From Streptomyces chryseus (lineage in GTDB: Bacteria > Actinomycetota > Actinomycetes > Streptomycetales > Streptomycetaceae), in contig NZ_BMVO01000027.1 in the NCBI RefSeq assembly GCF_014650755.1, positions 1-64,000 of the forward strand: DNA of 64,000 nucleotides. The letters run 5' to 3'. Each line of letters opens with the position of its first letter. Position 1 is the stretch's first letter. The translations under genes were made by a program, and so were the position numbers. Shown here one piece after another: positions 34,007 through 42,816 of this stretch. The notes under the pieces are model-generated. The model did not search any database, was not told the origin of the DNA, and saw only the letters and a program-made list of their open reading frames with translations.

Positions 34007-34591
34007 TCAGCGTGCCCCCGTCCAGTTGTGGGCCACGTCGATCACGACCCGGTCGGTTGCCACCGACACCCGGAGCGGCAGCCGCGCCCGGACGCCGAGC
34101 CCTATCTGCGTGTCTCCTTCGAAGCTGCCGGCGAACCGGGCGTCGGTGAAGGTGCGGTATCCCGTGAGGTCAACGCCCTTCAGGTGTTGACCGGCCCGCA
34201 CGGGATAGGTGGGCTTCCCTGTGGCGGGGTCATAGGCGGGGGCGTTGACCCGTATCTCGAGGACGGCGCCGCCGCCGACGGGGATGTGTTTGCCCGAACC
34301 GTCCTGGTGGAGGCGGCTGACGTACCTGACTGAATAGCCGAGGCCGCTGGTGCCCGCGCCGGGGACGTCGACGACCATGCGGTCGAAGCAGGCGTGCCGG
34401 CCGGTCCTGATGTTCGTCACCGGCTCCACCGTCGCGGCGGAGCGGGTCTTGGCCGGACTGCCCCAGCCGGTGGGGCAGTCCGCGGTCTGGGTGGTGGTGG
34501 TCGTTGTGGCCGCGGCCGGGACCGCCGCCACTCCCGACGTGGCAGCCACGAGCGCGACTACCGTTGTCCATGCGGCTCTGTTTCGTCCCAT
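34007..34591 (-). CDS. Secreted AMIN-like domain protein
   Basis: The ATG at 34591 follows AGGGGA and gives 194 residues. A signal peptide (MGRNRAAWTTVVALVAATSG to AAVPAAA) precedes CPTGWGSPAKT, RTGRHACFDRMVVDVPGAG, APAYDPATGKPTYPV and GSFEGDTQIGLGVRARLPL, the blocks of the actinobacterial AMIN-like family. Two cysteines (in CPTGW and HACFD) probably form a disulfide. It is exported, possibly wall-associated, and of unknown function. It is monocistronic. Confidence 0.82.
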   Translation of the reverse strand: MGRNRAAWTTVVALVAATSGVAAVPAAATTTTTTQTADCPTGWGSPAKTRSAATVEPVTNIRTGRHACFDRMVVDVPGAGTSGLGYSVRYVSRLHQDGSGKHIPVGGGAVLEIRVNAPAYDPATGKPTYPVRAGQHLKGVDLTGYRTFTDARFAGSFEGDTQIGLGVRARLPLRVSVATDRVVIDVAHNWTGAR

Positions 34592-34937
34592 TTCATCCCC
34601 TAGAAAGGTGGTGTGTCGGATATATAGGGAGACACTCGGGTGGGTCGAATGGTTGCACTGTTCCTGAGCTCAACGATCCGGAATGCCAGGGCGGTGAGCG
34701 ATTGGGCGGGTCTTACATCCCCACGCCGGGCACGAATCCGCAAGCGGCATCCCCCGGTCCACGTGCACTCCGAACCGGCAGCGATGACGGACGGCAGACG
34801 ACCTCCTGCACCGTCTCAGGGTGCGACCAGCCCGTTGGCGGTCGCGTTCACAGAGCTGGCGTCACCGCGGGGACCACCCGGCCACGGGCCACATAGAGTT
34901 CCCGGCACCGTCGAACCCCGTCAGAACCGGAGTGCCC
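34592..34937. other. Divergent intergenic region
   Basis: This stretch holds no gene. A locally AT-rich block (TATATATCC on the minus strand near 34620) stands 25-30 bp before the AMIN-like start and is the best candidate for its -10 region. Confidence 0.4.
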
Positions 34938-35608
34938 ATGTCCTCGGCTGGTCTTTCACGGCCGTTCGAAGAACGGCTGCGTGCTGCCATCACCGATCCT
35001 CAGGCCATGGGGAATGCGCGGCGCTACTTCGGCATCGGTCTGCCGCTGGGCGTGGCTGCTCTCACGGGGAGCCGCTTCGAGCATCTGGCCGGCGGGGGAG
35101 GCCGGCCGGAGGTCGCCGACACCGTCACGGCGGAGGATCTCGTCGCGGTGCAAACGTTGTCGGTCACTGTTCCGGCGCCGGTCGCCCTCGATATCCTTGA
35201 GGGCGCAGCCTCGGCGCGCGCCTGTCCCCTCTGCTGCACGCTATTCCCAGCGACGTCGACATGGTTGATGTCGACGCGGCCGTCGTGGCCGACGGCTCGC
35301 CGGCGGACCAGGCCTGGCATCTCCTTCGCGACCAGGCGGACGTCGGCTGGGTGATCGCAGGCAAGCTTCTGGCCCGTAAGCGCCCACGGTTGCTCCCGGT
35401 CTACGACCGTGTCGTACGCTGCGCCCTCGGCAGCCCGCCGTCCTTCTGGCTCGATCTGCATGCCGCGCTGGGCGAGGACGGCGCCGCTTTGTACCGCCGG
35501 CTGCTTGAGCTGAGACAGGCAGCGGGGCTGCCGGAGACGGTGAGCGCGCTGCGGGTGTGCGACGTGGTGTGGATGAGCCACCGGGCCCTGGGCCACGCCT
35601 GCCGCTGA
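34938..35608 (+). pseudogene. DUF6308 family protein with a one-base frameshift
   Basis: The ATG at 34938 encodes SSAGLSRPFEERLRAAITDP, NARRYFGIGLPLGVAALTGS and TVPAPVALDILEG. Near the GGG at about 35200 the frame must change, after which SLGARLSPLLHAIPSDVDMV, VADGSPADQAWHLLRDQADV, GWVIAGKLLARKRPRLLPVY and LPETVSALRVCDVVWMSHRA follow, a complete DUF6308 protein of about 220 residues. Adding one base restores everything. The ATG at 35261 could give only the C-terminal half. Function unknown; the protein is soluble. Confidence 0.65.
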
Positions 35609-35888
35609 AGCGCCGTGTGAGGCTCGGGGCGTCCGTGGACGGGATGGAGCATGTACGACGTTCGGGGCGCCCCAGGGCGAGGGACGTCCCAGGTCCGCTC
35701 GTCGTTCGAGGTGTAGGGCCGCAGGTAGGCCGGCAGAGCGGTCGGCTCGCCGGTTCCTGCCTGCTGTGGCTGGGTGGCCTTCTACGATCCGGTCTGCTCG
35801 GGAGCCAGTCGGCATGGGGCCGGCCCGGAGCCGGCCCGAGCCGCCTCAACCGCCTGGCTGTCCCAGCGCAATGGTCGAGGATGGAGTC

Positions 35889-36437
35889 ATGACAGGGGAA
35901 GTGAGCGAGATCGCTCTGAGTAAGCAGGATCTTCGTGAGGTCACCGCGTTCGCTGCAGCGTGCGCGGAAGTGGTGCTCGAGGTGTTCGAGGGCGATCAGC
36001 CGGACGATTTGCGGCCTCGAGACGCTATCGGCGCCGCGTGGGAGTTCGCTCGAGGTGGTGAGCGAGGGAAGGCTCTGCGAGACGGAGCGTGGGCGGCACT
36101 CAAGGCAGCCAAGAGCGCGGACACTGCGGCTGCGCGCGAGGCGGCTCGGGCAGCGATGTCTGCGGCAGGCGCCGCCTACCTGCATCCGCTGGCCAAGGCC
36201 ACCCAGGTCAAGCACATTCTCGGAGCCGGCGCTCACGCGGCCAGAGCGGCCGAACTTGTCGCCGACGACGATCGGAGCGTTGGTGCCGAACACCTTGAGC
36301 AGACGGTGCATCGTGCGACACCGGTCGTCGTTGACGTGCTCAAACGCTTTCCAACGGCGCCGAGTGGCGGCGGACGGGTTGGTGAGTTGATCCGCATGCT
36401 GGACGCTGACCTTCGTTCACTCACCCTCTCTGAGTGA
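35889..36437 (+). CDS. Putative immunity protein (Imm5-like)
   Basis: The ATG at 35889 gives 182 residues rich in Ala and helices: LSKQDLREVTAFAAACAEVV, DLRPRDAIGAAWEFARGGER, AAREAARAAMSAAGAAYLHP and AKATQVKHILGAGAHAARAA. The block HPLAKATQVKHILG is characteristic of the Imm5-like putative immunity family, predicted from toxin neighbourhoods. No intact toxin gene is adjacent; the nearest is the RHS remnant 2.5 kb upstream. It may be an orphan immunity gene kept for protection against related strains. A transposase stump lies 34 bp downstream. Confidence 0.7.
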   Translation: MTGEVSEIALSKQDLREVTAFAAACAEVVLEVFEGDQPDDLRPRDAIGAAWEFARGGERGKALRDGAWAALKAAKSADTAAAREAARAAMSAAGAAYLHPLAKATQVKHILGAGAHAARAAELVADDDRSVGAEHLEQTVHRATPVVVDVLKRFPTAPSGGGRVGELIRMLDADLRSLTLSE

Positions 36438-36471
36438 CTTTGAACGTTCAGACGGTGCGGCCCCACCTCCG

Positions 36472-36777
36472 TCAGCGGTTGACTTCGATGTTCGTCAGGA
36501 CAAGCAGGGCGCGCAGGAGCTGGGTGGCGCGGGCGGGGTCGGTGCGGAGCGTGGCGAGGATCCGCCAGTTCTTGAGGTGGGCGAAGCCGTGCTCGACTGG
36601 CGCGCGTCCGATGGCGAGGACTCGGTTGGCGTCCTTCTGACCGGCGGTGAGCTTGTGGGTGCGGCTGGCATGGAAGCCCGTGACGATCACGGGGTCGCGT
36701 ACGTCGTTGTCCAGGCCGCGGAAGCCGAGGTCCGCGAGAGCGCCGAGACCGGCGGCGCGTAGGCTCCTCGACCATCT
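36472..36777 (-). pseudogene. IS5-like (DDE_Tnp_4) transposase, 3' fragment
   Basis: Reading leftward, ALADLGFRGLDNDVRDPVIV, TGFHASRTHKLTAGQKDANR, VLAIGRAPVEHGFAHLKNWR and LLRALLVLTNIEVNR give the last 100 residues of a DDE transposase, including the final catalytic Glu region (RAPVEHGFAHLKNW). The other two thirds and the left IS end are missing. It differs from the intact IS5 element at 29004. Confidence 0.7.
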
Positions 36778-36899
36778 GCCCGACCACCCCGCTTCCGGCC
36801 CCGACCGGGACCGTGCTCCGGACCCGTGTCTGGCGCCGGCTGCCGCCAGGCCCTTCGAGGACGTGTACCGGCTTCCGCCCGACGCGGACGGCTGGAGTA

Positions 36900-37300
36900 C
36901 CGGCCGCCGTCCGCGCCCGCCTCCGCCGCCCCGCCGTGGACGGCCGACCCGGCGCCCGTCCCGTTCGAGGCGACCGCCCGGTGGGCGGACCGTGCGGCCG
37001 ACTTCACCGCCCTGGACCGGTCCGCCCGGCAGACCGAGGAGCTGAGGTCCTGGTGCCGGGCCGACGGCATGACGGTCAATCAGTTCCGGAGCGCCGCCCT
37101 CGCGGAGTCCTGGACCCGGGTCGCGGGCCGCGCGGACGTCCGGCTGCTGACCGCGGTCTCCCTGCGGGTCCGCTGCCCGACGTCGGCTGCTTCATCACCG
37201 TGGTCGGCGTCCCGGTGGCGCCGCACGCCGACGGCACCGCCGAGACCGCCCGGCGGTACGGTACGGTGCGGCGCTGCGGGACGCGGGCCGCGGACGCAAC
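36900..37300 (+). pseudogene. Remnant of a condensation/acyltransferase-like protein
   Basis: Frames here encode VPFEATARWADRAADFTALD, ELRSWCRADGMTVNQFRSAA, ADVRLLTAVSLRVRC, then (shifted) PDVGCFITVVGVPVAPHADG and AETARRYGTVRR. The order resembles the C-terminal lobe of condensation-domain or acyltransferase proteins. Start, active-site motif and end are absent. Family assignment is tentative. Outside this fragment, 36778-37410 holds nothing else. Confidence 0.35.
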
Positions 37301-37410
37301 CTGGCCTGCGGTCCGCTGGTCTCCCTCTGGCGCATACGGCGCCAAGCCGTCGCCCGCCGCTGCCACTACCGAAGAAGAACCAGCTCAGGCAACGATTTCT
37401 GACTGGAGTA

Positions 37411-38619
37411 CTAGCAGACCGGCACCCCGGGAACCTGGTTCTCCGGCACACTGAGATAGATGTTGCTCATGTAGCCGCCGTACTGCGGCAGATGGGCCCA
37501 CCAGTCGTTGGTGTAGGGCGGGACGCTGACCTGCTGACCGCGCTTCTGGCAGCCGACCAGGACCTCGACGCCGGCGGGCAGCGTCGTGACCGCGCCCGAG
37601 GCGGTCGTCGCCTGGGTGCGGACCCGGACCCCGCTGCCCCAGGTGCCGATCCACGTACCGGCCGGGCGTGAGGCGCCGGGGACGTTCAGCGAACGGGTCA
37701 GCCGCCCCACATCCGTGTAGGCCTTGCCGTAGGAGGTTCCGCCGGGATGCAGGGTGAAGACCGCCACGATGGAACGGTCGCCCGCGCCCACCACACCCGT
37801 GGTGTGCAGTGCCGGACGTGCGAGGTCCACGGCCTCGGCGCCTGCGGGCGTCCGTGCGACCGTCCCGGCCGGTTCGTTCGCCGCCGTCGCGGTCGTCGCC
37901 GTACAGCCTCCGGAACTGAAGCCCGACCAGCCCTGCTTGACGGCCCAGGGGCGGTTGAAAGAGCCGGCGATGCCGAAGTGCTGGTCGTAGCCGTCGGTGG
38001 CGCAGCGGGTGGACTGGCGCAGGTTGCCGAGGACGTAGTCGCGTATCGCCGCGGGAGCGGAGTCCAGCAGGTAGCGGTAGATCTTCACGGTGTCACGGGC
38101 CGAGAGGGCCGTGTAGCCCCAGTAGCCGGGGTGGGTGGACGGCGGACGGGCGGTGTCCGTCAGACCGAGCCGCGTGACCATCCGGTCGACGATCGCGCCT
38201 GAGCCGTTGTTCGCCCAGAACGTGCTCGCGGCCGCGTCGTCGCTGCCGCGCAGCATGCTGTCGATCCGGGACCGGTCGGCGGCCGGCAGGGCGTCGGGGC
38301 CGCGGTTCCAGAGCACGTCCAGGGCGATCAGCAGTTTCACCACGGACGCCGACCGGAACTGCCCGGCGGTGTTCAACTGCTCGGTGAACGTGCCGGTGTG
38401 GCGGTCGAAGACGGCAACGCCCGCCGTCACCCCGGCCGGCACGTCGGCTCGAACCGAAGCCGGGGGCGATAACGGGGACTCAGTGGGTGCGGCGGTCGCG
38501 GTGGGCGCGGTGGTGCACACCAGTGCCGCGAGAGCGGCGGCCAGCACCCCCGCCCGCACCGCGCCACGACGTGCGAACCGGACGACCGTTCCGTCATGCG
38601 TGCTGCTCAAGGTCATCAT
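37411..38619 (-). CDS. Secreted serine D,D-peptidase/beta-lactamase-like enzyme with C-terminal SH3-like module
   Basis: The ATG at 38619 lies 6 bases after GAGG and gives 402 residues. A signal peptide covers about residues 15-44. The catalytic Ser92-x-x-Lys95 lies in FRSASVVKLLIALD, followed by LRGSDDAAASTFWANN (SDN-like) and QGWSGFSSGGC. The last 75 residues form the shared module: TWGSGVRVRTQATTASGAV, EVLVGCQKRGQQVSV, YTNDWWAHLPQYGGYMSNIY and a C-terminal VPGVPVC. It likely acts on peptidoglycan stem peptides outside the membrane, with the module as wall-binding part. It is the last gene of a minus-strand run. Confidence 0.82.
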   Translation of the reverse strand: MMTLSSTHDGTVVRFARRGAVRAGVLAAALAALVCTTAPTATAAPTESPLSPPASVRADVPAGVTAGVAVFDRHTGTFTEQLNTAGQFRSASVVKLLIALDVLWNRGPDALPAADRSRIDSMLRGSDDAAASTFWANNGSGAIVDRMVTRLGLTDTARPPSTHPGYWGYTALSARDTVKIYRYLLDSAPAAIRDYVLGNLRQSTRCATDGYDQHFGIAGSFNRPWAVKQGWSGFSSGGCTATTATAANEPAGTVARTPAGAEAVDLARPALHTTGVVGAGDRSIVAVFTLHPGGTSYGKAYTDVGRLTRSLNVPGASRPAGTWIGTWGSGVRVRTQATTASGAVTTLPAGVEVLVGCQKRGQQVSVPPYTNDWWAHLPQYGGYMSNIYLSVPENQVPGVPVC

Positions 38620-38731
38620 GGTCATCCTCGGAGTCGTTGGCCTGCGCGGACGAGGTGAGGCCGGGGGGAGAGGAGCGCCGCGGGAGCCAGAACGACCGCC
38701 GCGACACCCCTCGTACCGGCAGGGACGCCGG

Positions 38732-39493
38732 TCAGCACTCTCGCACCCCCGGCAGCCAGGCGGCGGGGTGGTCGATGTAGATGTTGCTGATGTAGCCACC
38801 GAGCGCCGGGATGTAGGACCAGGCGTCGTTGCTGTAGCCCTCGGCGTTGACCACGTCACCGCGCTTCTGGCACTCCACGAAGACCGGCGTCGGCCCGCTC
38901 AGCGTGCGGACGACCGTCGCGCTCAGCCGTGCGTCGGCGCGCACCCGGACCGACGTGCCCCAGGTGGTGAAGTTGGTCCCGGGCGTGCCGCTGCCCGGAG
39001 TGCACGGCAGGCCCACACCGCGCTCTCTCAGGTATGGAACGGGGTCCATGCCCCGGGTGCTGGACGTGGAGCTGTGCGCCTCGAAGTGCAGGTGGTTGCC
39101 GGAGGAGTCGCCCTCGGAGCCCATGCGGGCGATCAGCTGACCGCTGCTCACCCGCTGGTTCACGGAGACGAGCCGCTCGTACATGTGGCCGTACTCGGTG
39201 ACCGTGCCGTCGTCGTGCTTGATGCGGATCCACTGGCCGTAGCCGCTGGCGGTGCCGGAGACGATGACCGTGCCCGGCCCGGTGGAGTGGATGGGCGTAC
39301 CGCGGTTGTTGGCGATGTCGACGCCGTCGTGGCCGGAGTGCCACCACTGGGTGACCGTCCCGGCGGTCGGGCAGGAGCCCGCGTAACCGGTGGGCGCGGC
39401 CTGTGCCGTGCCGGCAGTGAGCGGGATCAGCCCGGTCGCGGCGACGGTGGCGACGAGCATCCCGATGGACTTGGTGCGCTTGAGCACGCGCAT
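38732..39493 (-). CDS. Secreted M23 (LytM-type) endopeptidase with C-terminal SH3-like module
   Basis: The ATG at 39493 follows AAAGGAGAA and gives 253 residues. The signal peptide ends near AQAAPTG. Zinc ligands are visible as His55-x3-Asp59 (WHSGHDGVDIANN) and His134-x-His136 (SSGNHLHFEAH), so the enzyme should be active against peptidoglycan cross-bridges. The last 75 residues repeat the module of its neighbours: TWGTSVRVRADARLSATVV, VFVECQKRGDVVNAE, YSNDAWSYIPALGGYISNIY, WLPGVREC. The two Cys probably form a disulfide. Confidence 0.9.
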   Translation of the reverse strand: MRVLKRTKSIGMLVATVAATGLIPLTAGTAQAAPTGYAGSCPTAGTVTQWWHSGHDGVDIANNRGTPIHSTGPGTVIVSGTASGYGQWIRIKHDDGTVTEYGHMYERLVSVNQRVSSGQLIARMGSEGDSSGNHLHFEAHSSTSSTRGMDPVPYLRERGVGLPCTPGSGTPGTNFTTWGTSVRVRADARLSATVVRTLSGPTPVFVECQKRGDVVNAEGYSNDAWSYIPALGGYISNIYIDHPAAWLPGVREC

Positions 39494-39537
39494 GGCAGAT
39501 TCTCCTTTGTGGAGGGGGTCGGGGCGGGGGTCGGTGT

Positions 39538-40416
39538 TCAGCAGGTGGGGACTCCGGGCAGCCAGGCCGCCGGGTCGTCGATGAAGATGTTGGAGATCCA
39601 GGCCTTGTACTTCGGCAGGTACGACCAGGCGTCGTTGCTGTAGCCCTCGGCGTGGACCATCTCTCCGTGCGTCTGGCACAGCACGTCCACCGCGGTGGGG
39701 CCGGGCAGAAGGGCTGCGGGAGGCTTCTGGGTGCCGGCTTCCGGACGCAGGTTCACACCGGTGCCCCAGGTCATGAACCGCTTCGTGCCGGCCGGCGGCT
39801 GCTCGTTGCCGCCCGTGATGCGCAGGGCGCCCGCGTACTGGGCGTTCAGCCGCACGTCGCTGACCATCACCAGCGTTCCGGACTCCCGGGCCTCGACCAT
39901 CTTGCCGTCACCGAGGTAGAGGGCGATGTGGTGGACGCTGTTGAGATTGCCCGGGTCCGACGCCCACAGCAGCAGATCGCCCGGCTGCAACGGACCGAGC
40001 CCCTGGGCGCGGCCGAACCGGGCGGTGGCGCCGCTCCACTGGGCCTGGTTCCAGGAACCCTCGGGCATGGCTGTGCCCGCTCCCTGCCAGGCCGCGTACT
40101 GCACCAGGTGTGAGCAGTCGAAGCCCTTCACCTGACTGTCGTGGGCGCCGGGACCGCCGCCGGGGTAGTCCTGACCGTACGTCGGCCCGTGGATGGAGCC
40201 GCCGCCCCACGAGTAGGGCACCCCGATCTGCGAGCAGGCGGCGCCCACGATCGCCTGGGCCTGAGCGGGTGCGTTCGCCAGGGGACGGCAGTCGGCGGCG
40301 GCCACGGCCTTCGAGGGAAGCGGCGGCGCGGCGGCCATCGCCGTACCGGTACAGCTCAACGTGGTGGCGAGCAGCAGTCCTCCTGCCATCGCCAGTGTGC
40401 GGTTGGTGCGGCGCAT
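39538..40416 (-). CDS. Secreted NlpC/P60 endopeptidase with C-terminal SH3-like module
   Basis: The ATG at 40416 follows AGGGGAA and gives 292 residues. After a signal peptide ending at AMAAAPP comes the NlpC/P60 fold with catalytic Cys101 (VKGFDCSHLVQYAAWQG) and His near residue 162 (VHHIALYLGDGKM). Such enzymes cut D-Glu/diaminopimelate links of peptidoglycan. The C-terminal module (TWGTGVNLRPEAGTQKP, DVLCQTHGEMVHAE, YSNDAWSYLPKYKAWISNIF, WLPGVPTC) is nearly the same as in the M23 enzyme 44 bp downstream, implying module duplication. Confidence 0.9.
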   Translation of the reverse strand: MRRTNRTLAMAGGLLLATTLSCTGTAMAAAPPLPSKAVAAADCRPLANAPAQAQAIVGAACSQIGVPYSWGGGSIHGPTYGQDYPGGGPGAHDSQVKGFDCSHLVQYAAWQGAGTAMPEGSWNQAQWSGATARFGRAQGLGPLQPGDLLLWASDPGNLNSVHHIALYLGDGKMVEARESGTLVMVSDVRLNAQYAGALRITGGNEQPPAGTKRFMTWGTGVNLRPEAGTQKPPAALLPGPTAVDVLCQTHGEMVHAEGYSNDAWSYLPKYKAWISNIFIDDPAAWLPGVPTC

Positions 40417-40534
40417 GTGGTTCCCCTGGTCTGGTTCGCGAGGTGCGGATGAACGGGTGGATGAACTGTGCGGTGAGCGGTGCACGGATGAGCCGGGCGC
40501 GGGTGAGCCGTGTCCGGCGGTCGGCCGGGCAGCC

Positions 40535-41203
40535 TCATGCCGTCGTCGTGCCCGCCGTCGAGAGGGGCCGCGCGGGCCCGTCGGCCCGCGTGGAGGAGAC
40601 GGGAGCGGAGGCCGGTTCGTATGCGTCGAGTGCGGCGCGGATCTTGGCCAGGCCGCGCATGCGGTTGCGCTGCACCGTGCCGCGGTGCGAGCCGAGGTGT
40701 TCACCCGCCATGTCGTGGGTCAGTCCCTCGATGTCGACCAGGATCACGGCGGCCGCCTCCTTGGGGGACAGCCCGTGCAACAGCGCGGTCACCGCCGCCT
40801 CGGCCTCCCTGCTCGCGAAGCCGCCGTCCCAGCCGCGTTCCGGCAGCCGGTCGGTGCAGCACTCCCGGCGCGAGGGGTGCCGCCACAGGTCGCGGAGCAG
40901 GTTGAGCGCCGCCGCGCAGGTGTAGGCGTACGGCTGCTGCTGACGCGCCAGGCTGCGGGCACGCGCCCGGCGGGAGAGTCTCAGGTACGTCTCCTGCAGC
41001 AGGTCGTCGGCGTCGTGCGGATTGCCGGTCAGGGCCAGCAGTCTGCGCCGGAGTCTCGGCATCACGGCGGTGAATGCCTCGTCGAACTCGGCCGCGGTCA
41101 TGTGGTCGCTGGTGGTCGTCGTCGTGGCGGTCGTGGTCCTCGTCGTGCTCTTGGCGGTCTTGGGCGACGTGGTCATCGTCGGCGAGATGCGGGTGTTCTC
41201 CAC
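40535..41203 (-). CDS. ECF-type RNA polymerase sigma factor in the wall-enzyme cluster
   Basis: The 222 residues start with a Thr-rich stretch encoded by near-repetitive ACC/ACG codons (about residues 8-32). Region 2 follows (DEAFTAVMPRLRRRLLALTG, NPHDADDLLQETYLRLSRRA), then region 4 (LLHGLSPKEAAAVILVDIEG, MAGEHLGSHRGTVQRNRMRG). It lies between the VanX-like gene and the three module-bearing enzymes, all on the same strand, so it probably drives this cluster. No zinc-finger anti-sigma gene is adjacent. Confidence 0.82.
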   Translation of the reverse strand: MENTRISPTMTTSPKTAKSTTRTTTATTTTTSDHMTAAEFDEAFTAVMPRLRRRLLALTGNPHDADDLLQETYLRLSRRARARSLARQQQPYAYTCAAALNLLRDLWRHPSRRECCTDRLPERGWDGGFASREAEAAVTALLHGLSPKEAAAVILVDIEGLTHDMAGEHLGSHRGTVQRNRMRGLAKIRAALDAYEPASAPVSSTRADGPARPLSTAGTTTA

Positions 41204-41262
41204 GGTGTTCCCCCGGGGTCTGTCTCGGACTGAGGCCGGGCATGGGCTTCAGGGCTGCGGCG

Positions 41263-41922
41263 CTACGGGTGACTCAGCGAGGCGGGCCCGTACGTGGCCG
41301 CCGGCGCCTCGGTCAGCAGCGCCCAGTACCGGTCTCCGTACGACCAGTGCCACCACTCGGTCGGGTAGTTGACGAACCCCGCGGCCGTCATGGCCCGGCC
41401 CATCACCGCCCGGTTGGCCCGGGACTCGGCGTCGATGCCGACCGCGGCGGTACGGCAGCCGCCCGCGCTCTCCTCGGGGGTGGCGTTGACCTCGCTGCCG
41501 AGGGGGAGCTCGGTGCCGTCCCCGGTGCACAGCGTCAGATCCACCGCGCCGCCGCTGACGTGCGGGGCGACCTCGGGGGGCGAGATGTACGCGCTGGCCA
41601 GCTCGCGTATCCGCTCCGGTGGGGCGTCGGGATGGGCCGTGCGCAGCGTGGCCGCGTACGCGTCGAAGTAGCGGCGCTGCAGCGCGTGCGGCCGGAAGCC
41701 CTCCACCATCAGCAGGCGGATGCCCGGGGGCAGCGCGTCCTGTGCGAGCAGGAGCCGACGTAGCACGTCGGCCCTCAGGTGTGCGTACGAGCCGTCGTCG
41801 TCGGCCTTCCGCGTGTCGACCCGAAGCGTGGTGACCTCCCGGGCGTCGACCAGGGGTTCACCGTTCTCGGCGACACGCGTGGCGGCCACTCGGTGGTCCG
41901 AAAGCAGGATGATGTCCGTCAC
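41263..41922 (-). CDS. D-Ala-D-Ala dipeptidase (VanX/M15D-like)
   Basis: A GTG at 41922 gives 219 residues (a GTG at 41928 is also possible). Zinc ligands His121 and Asp128 are in HVSGGAVDLTLC, and the catalytic Glu189 and third ligand His192 are in YPTEWWHWSYGDRYW. The Arg in VEGFRPHALQRRYF matches the substrate-binding Arg. VanX-type enzymes hydrolyse D-Ala-D-Ala in the cytoplasm, and no signal peptide is seen. No vanH or vanA genes adjoin it, so a role in wall recycling or remodelling is more likely than full glycopeptide resistance. Confidence 0.85.
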   Translation of the reverse strand: MTDIILLSDHRVAATRVAENGEPLVDAREVTTLRVDTRKADDDGSYAHLRADVLRRLLLAQDALPPGIRLLMVEGFRPHALQRRYFDAYAATLRTAHPDAPPERIRELASAYISPPEVAPHVSGGAVDLTLCTGDGTELPLGSEVNATPEESAGGCRTAAVGIDAESRANRAVMGRAMTAAGFVNYPTEWWHWSYGDRYWALLTEAPAATYGPASLSHP

Positions 41923-42097
41923 GCTCACAGCGTGGAGGTGGGCTCTGCAAGAACGATGCAGATCCTCTGCAGGACGGTGCAGGACCGGTGCAGGATGGCA
42001 TGCGGTGCCAGTGCGGAGAGCGGGTGCGCGGAAGTGACGTCGCCCGAAGGCCGTCAGGGCCCCGCGCACCGCCCGCGCGAATGGGCCTCGGTTTTCG

Positions 42098-42511
42098 TCA
42101 GAAGCAGTCGTCGAAGTTCTGCGAAACACCGGGAATGGGGCTCCAGTTGTCGCCCCCGCTGACGTAGACCGCGCTGATCCAGCCGCGGGGCCCGCCGGCG
42201 TCCACCTGGACCCAGTAATTGTTCACGTACTGCCCGTCTCTGACGGTGTCGCCCGTGTTCTGGCAGTACGCCGTGACGTTCATCCGGCTGACTTTGATCC
42301 CGCTGTACGGCGCGCACTCGAACGACGGGCAAGCGCGCATGTTCACGCCGGTCGCCCAGACGTAGACCGTCGTCGTGGCCGCCGCCTGCGGGGCGGGTGC
42401 GGCAGCGACCATGGACAGCCCGGCGCCGCACGCCGCGACCGCGGCTACCGCCGTCCGGCGCAGTCGGTTGGGTCGTTTGGTCGCTGATCCGGCGGTCGGT
42501 GATCCGGTCAT
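42098..42511 (-). CDS. Small secreted SH3-like Cys-module protein
   Basis: The ATG at 42511 follows GGAGGG and gives 137 residues. After a signal peptide (RRTAVAAVAACGAGLSMVAA to PQAAA) comes the module: VYVWATGVNMRACPSFECAP, VTAYCQNTGDTVRDG, NNYWVQVDAGGPRGWISAVY and a final FDDCF. It has four Cys in the mature part. It is the first gene of the minus-strand run facing the SARP gene. It should be free in the wall space, binding wall or partner proteins. Confidence 0.78.
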   Translation of the reverse strand: MTGSPTAGSATKRPNRLRRTAVAAVAACGAGLSMVAAAPAPQAAATTTVYVWATGVNMRACPSFECAPYSGIKVSRMNVTAYCQNTGDTVRDGQYVNNYWVQVDAGGPRGWISAVYVSGGDNWSPIPGVSQNFDDCF

Positions 42512-42816
42512 GGAGCCCTCCGGGTCGGTTGGAGTCGGGTCGTCGATGACGCCCGGATGACGGTTCCGGAGAGCCGGCCGTATGCGTTTCGGCGAGAGGC
42601 AGTCATACGGAGGGGCGCTCGCCTCCGTCCACAGGTCGACAGCAGACGTCAATTTCCTCGGGTCGGGAGGGATTCACACAGGACACCCGGAGAATTCCAG
42701 CCACTTGCACTCGATACCGGCCTGCCGAATAACGGGCAGTCCGGTATGCGGCATGCCTGTCGGCGTCGGCCGGTATGTTGGCCCTGATTGCGTGAGCGTG
42801 GAATCGGGGGGACACC
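42512..42816. promoter_or_regulatory. Divergent control region of the cell-wall cluster
   Basis: This 305-bp region separates the first minus-strand gene from the SARP gene. Near the SARP start CCGGTAT occurs at 42741 and 42770, and inverted as ATACCGG at 42714. Further left, CCGTATG (42578) and CATACGG (42604) form an inverted pair. Such repeats are candidates for SARP or sigma recognition. No gene is present. Confidence 0.45.

Noticed and set aside
41263..41922. A vancomycin-resistance vanHAX operon
   Set aside because: Only the VanX-like dipeptidase is present; no VanH or D-Ala-D-Lac ligase gene adjoins it.
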